Below, one piece after another: positions 52,071-60,197 of a stretch of DNA of 64,000 nt. Source of the DNA: Roseomonas elaeocarpi (lineage in GTDB: Bacteria; Pseudomonadota; Alphaproteobacteria; Acetobacterales; Acetobacteraceae); assembly GCF_042433915.1 (NCBI RefSeq), contig NZ_JBHLUN010000002.1, positions 62,001-126,000 of the forward strand. Direction: 5' to 3'. The notes beneath the pieces were generated by a model that saw only the letters and a list, made by a program, of their open reading frames with translations, ran no database searches and was not told the DNA's origin. The number at the start of each line of letters is the position of its first letter. The stretch's first letter is position 1. Position numbers and translations under genes: made by a program.

Positions 52071-53137
52071 CAGTTGCCCTGCATCACGGCGGTATACTTC
52101 TCCTGCGCTTCCTGCCCGTGCTTGGCCCACCACTCGATGTCCATAAACAGAGCGTTGCTCAGGCGCTGCGGCGTCGAGGGCAGGCGGTCTAGGCGCGTGG
52201 GCTCGATCATGCTCAGGGCATCGGTGCGCGTGGGGCCGTAGGCGACGTACTTGCTGAAACGCGACTGTGCTTCCGCCGAGCTCATGTAGCGCAGGAACTT
52301 CACCGCGGCGTCACGGTTCGGCGCGCCCTTGACGATCATGAAGTAGCCGACCTGCGGCACGCTCTGTTCCCACGCCATGGCGATCGGCAGACCCTCATCC
52401 ATGCCGGATTGAAAGCGGCCGTTCCAGCCCAGTGCCATCACCGCGTCGCCGCTGCCGAGCGCCTGCACCGGCTGCGCACCCGAGCTCCACCACACCGCGA
52501 CCTGTGGCCGGATGGCGCGGATCTTGTTCAGGGCGCGCTCCATCCCGGCAGGGGTGGAAAGCGTCGGGTAGACGTCGGCCGGGGCCACGCCGTCCGCCAG
52601 GAGTGCTGCCTCCAGCACCGTGGCGGGCTTGTTGGGCAGGGTGCGCTTGCCGGGAAACTTCGCTACGTCCCAGAAGTCGGCGAAGCTCGTCGGATGGGCA
52701 CCGGGAAAGGCTTTGGTGGAGTAGCCGATCAGCGTCGAGAAGATTTCCGACGGCACGCCGTACGGGTTGCGCGCGCCGGGGATCACCTGGCTCTGGTCGA
52801 CCATGTCGTCGGTGATGCGCTCGAACAGGCCCTGCTGCACGCCCAGCATCAGCCCGGCGCCGCCCGCTGTTACCACGTCCCAGGACACCGAATGCGTCTC
52901 GACCATGGCGCGGATCTTGGCGGGCTCTGGCCCGGTATCCTCGGTCACGGTGACGCCGGTGGCCTTGGTGAAGGGTTCGATCCAGGCCTGACGAATGGCA
53001 TCTTGGTAGCTGCCGCCCCAGGAAGCAAAGACCATTTCCTCGGCCTGCGCGGCGGGTGCCGCGCCGACCACGGCCGTCAGCATGGTGGCGGCAAGGGCGA
53101 GCACCCGAAGGCGCTGCGGGAAGAGCGGACGCGTCAT
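52070..53137 (-). CDS. PotD-like periplasmic binding protein
   Basis: The 355-residue protein has a signal peptide (RVLALAATMLTAVVGAAPAA, then QAEE) and the family-1 fold of spermidine/putrescine-type binding proteins (EMVFASWGGSYQDAIRQAWI start, GYFMIVKGAPNRDAAVKFLR late). GGAG lies seven bases before the ATG at 53137. The ligand is unknown; polyamines, opines or creatine-like solutes fit the neighbours. Confidence 0.9.
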   Translation of the reverse strand: MTRPLFPQRLRVLALAATMLTAVVGAAPAAQAEEMVFASWGGSYQDAIRQAWIEPFTKATGVTVTEDTGPEPAKIRAMVETHSVSWDVVTAGGAGLMLGVQQGLFERITDDMVDQSQVIPGARNPYGVPSEIFSTLIGYSTKAFPGAHPTSFADFWDVAKFPGKRTLPNKPATVLEAALLADGVAPADVYPTLSTPAGMERALNKIRAIRPQVAVWWSSGAQPVQALGSGDAVMALGWNGRFQSGMDEGLPIAMAWEQSVPQVGYFMIVKGAPNRDAAVKFLRYMSSAEAQSRFSKYVAYGPTRTDALSMIEPTRLDRLPSTPQRLSNALFMDIEWWAKHGQEAQEKYTAVMQGN

Positions 53138-53175
53138 GGCGTTCTCCGGACGGTGGATGCCTGGGTTGGGTGGCG

Positions 53176-53874
53176 TCACTGCAGGCACAGGCGGGCGAAG
53201 TTGTGCAGCATGGTCTTGGCTGGCTCGGCATCGGTGGCCGAACGCTTCAGCGCGTCCACCTCCGCACCGTCGCGCTCCAGGCGCGGACGGCTGTCCTCGA
53301 ACCAGACCTGTGCCTGGGCGCGCGTGACCTCGGGGTGGCCCTGGATGCCCCAGACCGGGCGATCGCGGTAACGCCAGATCTGGTTGGGACACAGGTCACT
53401 GCTGGCGAGCACGCGCATGTCGGGATGATCTGCGCGCACCTCGTCGTTGTGCCAGACGAACATGTGCACGCGCCCGCCCACTTGGCCGGCGATCGGATCC
53501 GCGGCTGCCTCAGGCACCACGTCCAGCCACTTGTAGCCCACCTCGCAACTTTCGCGGCGGAACACCTGGTCACGGCCGCACAGGGCGGAGGCCAGGATCT
53601 GGTGGCCGAAGCACAGGCCCAGCATGGGGATGCCCCGCGCCTCGGCATCCTGGATCAGCGCATGCTCGCGATGGATGAAGGGGATGTCCTCGTAGGCGCC
53701 ATGCGGGCTGCCCGACAGAAAGATACCGGCATAGGAAGACAGGTCTTCCGGGAACTCACCCTCGAAGGCCCAATGAACATCCACCTCCAGACCTTCGGAG
53801 GCGAAGCGTTCATCGAGCCGTGCGACGGAAATCCGCTTCGGGCCGTTGGACAGGTAGAGGAGCTTGCGGCTCAT
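53176..53874 (-). CDS. Class I glutamine amidotransferase-like protein
   Basis: The 232-residue protein has the complete class I triad: the nucleophile C88 in MLGLCFGHQILA and the His-Glu pair in GIQGHPE. It stands alone, without a synthetase domain. It may hydrolyse a gamma-glutamyl compound, like PuuD of putrescine catabolism, or donate ammonia. Its start overlaps the gntR stop as ATGA. Location in a transporter operon favours catabolism of an imported amide. Confidence 0.85.
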   Translation of the reverse strand: MSRKLLYLSNGPKRISVARLDERFASEGLEVDVHWAFEGEFPEDLSSYAGIFLSGSPHGAYEDIPFIHREHALIQDAEARGIPMLGLCFGHQILASALCGRDQVFRRESCEVGYKWLDVVPEAAADPIAGQVGGRVHMFVWHNDEVRADHPDMRVLASSDLCPNQIWRYRDRPVWGIQGHPEVTRAQAQVWFEDSRPRLERDGAEVDALKRSATDAEPAKTMLHNFARLCLQ

Positions 53875-54512
53875 GGTGCGGGGGTCCTCCGCAAGGTGGC
53901 GATAATGGCGTCGCGGGCGTGATCGAGATGCACCCGCATCAGCTCGGCGGCGCGCTCAGGCTCGCGCGCCGCGATGGCGTCGAGGATGGCGAGGTGTTCC
54001 TGCTTGCCCTGCTCGAAGCGGGCGGGGATGCGGTGCAGGCCGAACATGCGGGTCCGCTGGCGGAGTTCCGTCACCAGCCGTCGCAGCTCGGCATTGCCGG
54101 ACGCGAGTGCGACGCCGAGGTGCAGCCTGTCGTCCAGCGCCCAATGCGCTTCGTCAGTGAGCAGCTGGCCCTTCTCCATGCCCAGGATTTCGGCACGAAT
54201 GGAAGCGACCTCCCCTGCGTCCATGTGAAGCGCCGCCTGTTGCGCGGCCTCGCCTTCCAGCAGCCAGCGGATCCGGAGAATGTCCATGATCTCCGGCACC
54301 GTGATGGTGGCGACCACCAGCATCCGCCCGTTCCGCTGCAGGAGCCGCTCACCTTCCAGCCGGCCCAGCGCATCGCGCACCGGGGTGCGGGACAGGCCCA
54401 GCTCCTCGGCCAGGCGGCGTTCCTGCACGATCTGGCCGGCCGCCAACAGGCCTTCGTCCATCATGGCTCGCAGCCGGGCATAGGCGGTCAGGGCCAAGCT
54501 CTGAACATCCAT
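53871..54512 (-). CDS. GntR/FadR-family (FCD) regulator of the Pot-type operon
   Basis: The 213-residue protein has an N-terminal winged helix (RRLAEELGLSRTPVRDALGR) and a C-terminal helical FCD sensor domain with metal-ligand-like histidines (DDRLHLGVALASGN, VHLDHARDAI). ATG 54512 is given; ATG 54539 would add nine residues and neither has a clear Shine-Dalgarno site. It is the first gene of the six-gene operon. A TGGTATGCCA dyad lies 46 bp upstream. Confidence 0.88.
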   Translation of the reverse strand: MDVQSLALTAYARLRAMMDEGLLAAGQIVQERRLAEELGLSRTPVRDALGRLEGERLLQRNGRMLVVATITVPEIMDILRIRWLLEGEAAQQAALHMDAGEVASIRAEILGMEKGQLLTDEAHWALDDRLHLGVALASGNAELRRLVTELRQRTRMFGLHRIPARFEQGKQEHLAILDAIAAREPERAAELMRVHLDHARDAIIATLRRTPAP

Positions 54513-54557
54513 CTGGGGCAGGGTTGGCACGCATCGCATGCCATAGCGGTATGCACG

Positions 54558-54567
54558 TGGTATGCCA
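54558..54567. promoter_or_regulatory. Candidate FCD-GntR operator
   Basis: TGGTATGCCA fits the TGGTnnnCCA-like form bound by FadR-type regulators, with a related GGTATGC direct repeat ten bases before it. It lies upstream of the gntR start. Confidence 0.35.
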
Positions 54568-55338
54568 GCGAGGATATGAACCCGTCGTTCGGCGCTCCGC
54601 ACCCCCCCCCACTGCGAGCCGCCAGGCTTCAGGGCGGGCGGCGATGCCATGAGATGTTGAAACGTCTTCAGGGCAGGGCCACGCCGGCATGGGCAAGCGG
54701 TAAGGGCGCGGTGTTAGCTGGGCGCTTTGAACAGGAGCGACGGTGCCCTGGACAGCCGGCTCGCACCTATCACTCATCTGTACGGGACCGAGACCCATCT
54801 ACCAGCGGCCAACTACATTGGCCGACATGGACCGTCATTGGTCACCACCCGGGCTCCGATCAGCCAGAGGCGATGTCGGCCGATCAAGGAGGTGCGAAAC
54901 TCTTGATCGGTCTGACCCGGAGCAGGGATGAAACCCTACGCCCAGGCTGTCGAGCAGCATGGCACGCACTTACCCAAACGAAGACTGCTGTGCAGGGCGG
55001 ACATCACCGCGATGATCTAAGCCGCCTGTGGCCCCTTCCACCCTTTTCGCTGGCAGCTTCAAGGCGGCTTAAGGGGCGACTGGAGGTGCTGCCAAAAGCG
55101 CAGGTCCGGGTGCTTATACCTAGCGTCCTTTCTGACACCGAGGCTGAGGGTCGACGATTGTCCCAAGGCGCTGAGAGTGCATTCGTCGACGCGGAATATA
55201 GCGTCCCTGGAGCATCAGCACTGACAGACTGGATCGCCGCGAGGACTCCTTATTGCTTCGGCGCCTTCCAGGCACCGCGTTGCCTTTCAATGTCGACGGC
55301 GTCACCATCTCCCTCGACAGACCCGACGGAGCCACATC
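54568..55338. other. Hairpin-rich region without a recognised gene
   Basis: No gene is recognised in these 770 bp. Perfect inverted repeats occur at 54806-54824 (CGGCCAA/TTGGCCG), 54880-54910 (CCGATCAAG/CTTGATCGG, with AAGGAGGT spanning the stem and loop) and 55018-55077 (two nested stems in pseudoknot order). A run of ten C's lies at about 54598-54607. The region is probably the 5' leader and promoter of the binding-protein gene at 55339. Confidence 0.45.
55018..55077 (+). other. Candidate H-type pseudoknot
   Basis: TAAGCCGCCT (55018-55027) can pair with AGGCGGCTTA (55062-55071). GCCCCT (55031-55036), inside that loop, can pair with AGGGGC (55072-55077), just beyond it. This is the order of an H-type pseudoknot with 10-bp and 6-bp stems. 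Chance occurrence is not excluded. Confidence 0.35.
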
Positions 55339-56949
55339 ATGAGCCAGCTTTCCTCACCGCCCCGTCGTGCACTCGGCCGTATGGCTCTGGCTGGCGCGGC
55401 AGCTCTGGTGGCCCCGCTCGGTCGTCCTGGCGTCGCGCGAGCGCAGGACCGCGCGAAGCTCCTGCGCTTCGTGCCGCAGGCAGACCTTGCGGTGCTCGAC
55501 CCCGTGTTCACCACTGCGGCCGTCACCACCGCTCATGCCGAGATGGTGTTCGACAACCTGTACGGTCTGGATGAGCAGTACCGGCCACAGCCGCAGATGG
55601 TGCAAGGCCATACCGTCTCGGATGATGGCCTGACCTGGACCATGGTGTTACGCGACGGCCTGCGTTTCCACGACAACACGCCCGTGCTGGCCCGCGACTG
55701 CGTGGCCAGCATTCAGCGTTGGGGCGCGCGCGACATGTACGGCCAGGAGGTGATCGCGCGATCGCACGAGATTGCGGCGATGGATGACCGCACCCTCCGC
55801 TTCCGTCTCAAACAGCAGTTCCCGCTCCTGCCGGCGGCATTGGGCAAGAACGGCTCCTCGGTGCTGGTGATCATGCCCGAGCGGCTGGCGAAGACGCCCG
55901 CCACCACACAGGTGACGGAGATGGTAGGCAGCGGCCCCTACCGCTTCCTCGCGGAGGAGCGCATGTCCGGCGCCCGCGCTGCCTACGCCCGCTTCGAGGG
56001 CTACCTGCCCCGCCCCGGCGGCACGCTCAGCCGCCTCGCCGGACCGAAGGTGGCGCATTTCGACCGCGTCGAATGGCATATCATTCCCGACCAGGCGACC
56101 GCCGCCTCGGCACTGATGGCGGGCGAGGTGGACTGGCTCGAAACCACCTCGAGCGACATCGCGCCGATCTTCGCCGGCAATGACGCGCTCAAGGTTCGTC
56201 TGCAGGAGGACCGCTTCAGCACCATCCTGCGCTTCAACTGGCTGCAGCCGCCCTTCAACAACCCGGGCATCCGCCGTGCCTTGCTGGGCGCGGTCCACCA
56301 GCAGGACTTCATGACGGCAGGATACGGCTCCGACCCCACAAATTGGTTCGCCGACGTCGGCTTCTTCACCTCAGACTCGCCGATGGCCAGCAAAGTGGCG
56401 CTGGAGCCACTGCTGGGCCCACGCGACTTTGCGAAGGTGAAACGTGACCTCCAGGCCGCCGGCTACAAGAACGAGCGCGTGGTGCTGCTGCAGGCTGACG
56501 ACTACCCGACGCTGAAAGGACTTGCGGAAATGGCAGCCGACACGCTCAAGCGCGCCGGCATGAACGTCGAGGTCCAGAACGGCGACTGGGGCACCATCAG
56601 CACGCGACGCGCCAACAAGGGGTCGCTGGACCAGGGCGGCTGGAGTGCCTTCGTCACGGGCCTGAGCAACACCATCGACCCGGGCGGCCATCTCGGCCTG
56701 CGGGCCAACGGGGACAAGGCCTGGTTCGGCTGGCCCGACAGCGCGAAGCTGGAGGCACTGCGACAGGACTGGCTCTCGGCCGGTGACGTGGCGGCGCAGC
56801 ACAGCATCTGCGAAGGAATGCAGCGGCAGGCGATGGAGGACGTGCCCTACATCCCGCTGGGCGAGTACCGCACCCTTACGGCGCATAGTGCCGATCTGAC
56901 CGGCTTCTCGCCCGGCGCACCGTTGTTCTTCGGTGTGCGGCGTCGCTGA
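55339..56949 (+). CDS. Orphan family-5 solute-binding protein
   Basis: The 536-residue protein has a Tat-like signal (PRRALGRMALAGAAALVAPL, cleavage after VARAQ) and the SBP family 5 pattern (VPQADLAVLDPVFTTAAVTT, VGSGPYRFLAEERM, ending SPGAPLFFGVRRR). It probably delivers a peptide-like or other amphipathic solute. No permease or ATPase is adjacent on this strand; it may use the Dpp-type system or one outside the window. Confidence 0.9.
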   Translation: MSQLSSPPRRALGRMALAGAAALVAPLGRPGVARAQDRAKLLRFVPQADLAVLDPVFTTAAVTTAHAEMVFDNLYGLDEQYRPQPQMVQGHTVSDDGLTWTMVLRDGLRFHDNTPVLARDCVASIQRWGARDMYGQEVIARSHEIAAMDDRTLRFRLKQQFPLLPAALGKNGSSVLVIMPERLAKTPATTQVTEMVGSGPYRFLAEERMSGARAAYARFEGYLPRPGGTLSRLAGPKVAHFDRVEWHIIPDQATAASALMAGEVDWLETTSSDIAPIFAGNDALKVRLQEDRFSTILRFNWLQPPFNNPGIRRALLGAVHQQDFMTAGYGSDPTNWFADVGFFTSDSPMASKVALEPLLGPRDFAKVKRDLQAAGYKNERVVLLQADDYPTLKGLAEMAADTLKRAGMNVEVQNGDWGTISTRRANKGSLDQGGWSAFVTGLSNTIDPGGHLGLRANGDKAWFGWPDSAKLEALRQDWLSAGDVAAQHSICEGMQRQAMEDVPYIPLGEYRTLTAHSADLTGFSPGAPLFFGVRRR

Positions 56950-57536
56950 AGCAACACCAATGCAATGCCAAGCTCTTGGTAAGGGAGCTTGAGCCCACAC
57001 GTTAACGACGACGCAGCGGTCATCGGGGGGCTGTCGTACTTCCCGATGCCGTTCGGTGTCTTTACGCGATTCAGCAGAGCTGGGCAGGCTTGCCTCGTCC
57101 GCGCACGTAACGCGGCCGATTGATATCATACCTGGGCGAGTACAGGATCCATGATCCCTGATGTCGGCCCGCCGTGCAGGCCGGCTCAGCCATCTGCCAA
57201 GTGCCGCCGCCAGTCTTCTCAAAGATAATCGGGACCCAAGGTTGGAATCCTGCCACTGTGCGCACCATCGTCGCCGGTATTGCTGCGCCGCGGGCGCCAG
57301 AAGTCCGCAATGCCTACCACCTTCGCTGTCGATCCCGACGAGACGCCCCCGGCGGTCCTGGTAAAGGCCGATCCCTGCTATCGAAACGTGACACGGCAGC
57401 GATATTCATATCGGCTTTCCCCAGAAGGTAGTGTCTCGCCGGGTAGCTGTGGAGCAGGCAAACCTGTGCTATGTTGCACAGCTGATGCACCGTAGGCGAA
57501 GCTCTCAAGATCGCCTTGCTGAGATGAGGAGCTTTC
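56950..57536. other. 587-bp gap before the second GntR gene
   Basis: I recognise no gene. Short frames on both strands lack family features. The region carries the promoter of the GntR gene; a 6-bp dyad CTGTGC-N6-GCACAG lies at 57464-57481. Confidence 0.5.
57464..57481. promoter_or_regulatory. Dyad upstream of the second GntR gene
   Basis: CTGTGC and GCACAG flank a six-base spacer, 55 bp before the start codon at 57537. It is a candidate autoregulatory operator. Confidence 0.3.
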
Positions 57537-58235
57537 TTGTCGCAGGAACGCCTGTCGTCATCGACAGACCTAGCTTCGCAACTGGAAATCCTCCGTACGA
57601 CCTCTCTTACCCAGGCGGTCGAGGGCGAGTTGGAGCGAATGATTGTTGGCGGTGAACTGGCTGGTGGAAGCCACGTGTCCGAGCAAGCTCTGGCACAGAA
57701 ACTAGGGGTTAGCCGCGGTCCGGTACGAGAAGCGTTCCGCTCTCTCGAGCAGGCTGGTTTGCTGGTCTCGATCCGTAACCGCGGTGTCTTCGTCCGGCTC
57801 ATCGATCTGGCCGAGGTTCTTGAGCTCTACAGCGTTCGAGCTGCGCTGGAAGGCGAGATGGCGTCCAGTCTCTTCGGTCAGGTGACACCGGCGCTGGAAA
57901 AGAGGCTGCGCCAGGTCGTGCGCGACATGCGGAAGGTCGCCCGCAGCAAGGATTTCGCGGCCTTCTACCCGCTGAACATCCGCTTTCACGAATTTCTGGC
58001 TGACGCCTGCACCAACCGGCGGCTCGTGGCGACCTATCGCGGCGTCGTACGCGACCTTCACCTGTACCGACGGGAAAGCCTGGACCGCTTCGGATCGCTC
58101 CAGGGCTCCGCCGACGCGCACGCCCGCCTGATCGAGATCCTGCTGGCGGAGCCTGAAGCCGTGATCCGGGAGGAGTTCCGTGCGCATGTGTTGACCGGGC
58201 GCGAACGGCTGGAGCGGGGACACACCCAACCCTGA
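57537..58235 (+). CDS. GntR/FadR-family (FCD) regulator
   Basis: The 232-residue protein has an N-terminal winged helix (SEQALAQKLGVSRGPVREAF) and a C-terminal FCD domain (LYSVRAALEGEMASSLFGQV, then FHEFLADACTNRRLVATYRG). The TTG at 57537 is the start because AGGAG lies five bases before it. It sits between two family-5 binding-protein genes and converges with the amidase operon, which it may control. Confidence 0.9.
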   Translation: MSQERLSSSTDLASQLEILRTTSLTQAVEGELERMIVGGELAGGSHVSEQALAQKLGVSRGPVREAFRSLEQAGLLVSIRNRGVFVRLIDLAEVLELYSVRAALEGEMASSLFGQVTPALEKRLRQVVRDMRKVARSKDFAAFYPLNIRFHEFLADACTNRRLVATYRGVVRDLHLYRRESLDRFGSLQGSADAHARLIEILLAEPEAVIREEFRAHVLTGRERLERGHTQP

Positions 58236-58251
58236 ACCCGGGGAGGTGAGG

Positions 58252-58282
58252 TTCGCCGGCCCTTCCCGGAAGGGCCGGCGAA
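58252..58282. terminator. Strong terminator hairpin
   Basis: TTCGCCGGCCCTTCC pairs with GGAAGGGCCGGCGAA around one base, a 15-bp stem beginning 17 bp after the gntR stop. It lies between converging genes and may serve both. Confidence 0.8.
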
Positions 58283-58399
58283 TCCGCGGTGACGTCAGTG
58301 GCCGTCGCTGGTGGATGAGTTAACGGGCACGCCGCAGGTCACATTCCGCTTCGCGCATCCTGGGCTGACAGACCGACCGCGCTGGACGCAGCATGCAAC

Positions 58400-60196
58400 T
58401 CAGGTTCCCACGTGAACGTCGGTCAGCTGCGGGAACCAGCTCTGCGCCTGCACGTAGCCCCGCAGCTTCGGCGACAATGCCCGTGGATTGAGGTCATGTG
58501 CCACGAAGACGTAGACCGCATCGTCCACCAAGAGTGCGTGCGCCTTCGCCAGCAGCGCGTCCTGTGCTGCCGGGTCGAAGGTGGCGGTGGCCTGTTCGAT
58601 CAGCGCGTCTACCTCCGGGTTGCGGTAGCTGCCCCAGTTGAAACCGTCCGGCGGGTCCTTGCGGCTGCTGAACTGCCGGGTAAAGGCGGTGGCCGGGTCG
58701 ATCGGACCGTAGCTGTTGTTGATGGCGTCGATGTTGCGGTTGACCTCAGCCCTGGCGCCGACACGCCGGCGGCCGCGGAGGGTTTCCCATTCCAGCACCT
58801 CGAACTGGAGGTCGATGCCGACCTCGGCCAGGTTCTGCTGGATGAACTCGTTCATCGGCTGCGGCTGCATCTGGCCGGATCCGCTGGTGGAGATTGCCAC
58901 GCGCAGCACCGGCTTCTTATCGGGTCCGAAGCCAGCCTCGCGTAGCAGGCGCTTTGCTTCCTCGGGGTCGTGGCGGATCTTGAAGCTCGGCGCCCCGTAC
59001 CAGGGATGCCCCTCGTAGACGTAGCCGGTGGCCGGCCGCATCGTGCCCCCCAGAAGTTCCGTCAGACCGTCGCGGTCGATGGCAAGGTTGACCGCCTTGC
59101 GCACCCGCAGGTCGTTCCACGGGCTGCCAGGCAGGCGGCTCGGCTCATAGGGCCAGATGTGGGGGTACAGGTTGGTGACCACCTGCATGCCACCCGCCTT
59201 CATGCCGGGCAGGATGTCGGGGGCGGGGGCTTCCACCCAGTCCACCTGCCCCGCCATCAGCGCATTGGAACGGGCGGTGGCGTCGGGGGTTGGCAGCAGC
59301 ACGATCCGCTCTGCCTTGGGGATGCGCTTCAAGTCCCAATATTCGGCGTTGCGCACCAACGCGAGGCTCTGACGCGGCACCAGCTGTTCCACTCGGAAGG
59401 GGCCGGTGCCGGAAGGCCGCTTCGCGACCTCGCCCCAGTCGCGGCCGCACTCCTCCCAGCGGGTGGGGCTGGAGAAGAGAAGGTAGGAGACCTCGAAGGG
59501 GAAGAAGGCGTCGACTTCCCGGGTGGTGATGCGCACCGTGTCAGGAGCCAGCACGTCGTAGCCGGCGATGGCCGGCAGGCGACCACGCACCTGGCCGGCC
59601 TGGCGCGCATCGAACTGTGGCGAGGCCTCGTCATAGATCTTGTGCAGGTTCCACACCACGGCCGCGGCGTCGAAGAGGGAACCGTCGTGGAAGCGCACCC
59701 CCTGCCGCAACCGGAAGATCCAGTGGCGCCGATCGGCCGGGTCGGTTTCCCAGCTCAGCGCCAGTCCCGGCACCAGCTTCGGCGCGACGTCGGCGCGCGA
59801 CAGGTCCCAGTTCACCAGCGCGTCGTAGATCGTGTAGCCCGTGAAGCGGTAGCCCTCCATGCCCTGATCCGGTTGTCCGGTGGTCAGCGGGATATCGGCC
59901 GCAGTCATGGCGATCCGCACGGTGCCGCCGCCTGAGGGTGCGGTGGTCTGGGCCTGCGCGGCAGCCGGCCGCAGTGCCGGCAGGGCGGCGAGCGCCGCAC
60001 CGCCCAGCAGCAGGGCGCGGCGGTTCACAGAACGAATGGCGTTAGCCGTCGCGCCAACCGTCACCTCGGCAAGGCCGCTTCGGGACGCGGCGACGTCCCG
60101 GGCACGAGGAGAGACGGAGACGCCGGCCAGATGTGGCGTGCGTTCCTCCGCCTCGGCGGAGACGGCGCGAGGGGCATCATTGGAACGGCAGGGCAT
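58400..60196 (-). CDS. Family-5 solute-binding protein with long N-terminal extension
   Basis: The protein has 598 residues. AGGAG seven bases before the ATG at 60196 and the one-base gap to the amidase stop support this start. Yet the Tat-like signal (SVNRRALLLGGAALAALPAL, then AAAQA) begins only after about 55 residues of unusual arginine-serine-rich sequence. A GTG at 60028 would start right at the signal but has no ribosome site. The mature part is a normal SBP family 5 protein (GTVRIAMTAADIPLTTGQPD, SGTGPFRVEQL). It is the last gene of the amidase operon. Confidence 0.88.
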   Translation of the reverse strand: MPCRSNDAPRAVSAEAEERTPHLAGVSVSPRARDVAASRSGLAEVTVGATANAIRSVNRRALLLGGAALAALPALRPAAAQAQTTAPSGGGTVRIAMTAADIPLTTGQPDQGMEGYRFTGYTIYDALVNWDLSRADVAPKLVPGLALSWETDPADRRHWIFRLRQGVRFHDGSLFDAAAVVWNLHKIYDEASPQFDARQAGQVRGRLPAIAGYDVLAPDTVRITTREVDAFFPFEVSYLLFSSPTRWEECGRDWGEVAKRPSGTGPFRVEQLVPRQSLALVRNAEYWDLKRIPKAERIVLLPTPDATARSNALMAGQVDWVEAPAPDILPGMKAGGMQVVTNLYPHIWPYEPSRLPGSPWNDLRVRKAVNLAIDRDGLTELLGGTMRPATGYVYEGHPWYGAPSFKIRHDPEEAKRLLREAGFGPDKKPVLRVAISTSGSGQMQPQPMNEFIQQNLAEVGIDLQFEVLEWETLRGRRRVGARAEVNRNIDAINNSYGPIDPATAFTRQFSSRKDPPDGFNWGSYRNPEVDALIEQATATFDPAAQDALLAKAHALLVDDAVYVFVAHDLNPRALSPKLRGYVQAQSWFPQLTDVHVGT

Positions 60197-60197
60197 C

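Noticed and set aside
53820..55574. 584-codon open frame across the gene-poor region into the binding-protein gene
   Set aside because: It overlaps the GntR gene in antisense and the next gene in another frame, and shows no recognisable domain. The AAGGAGGT site within it has no convincing start.
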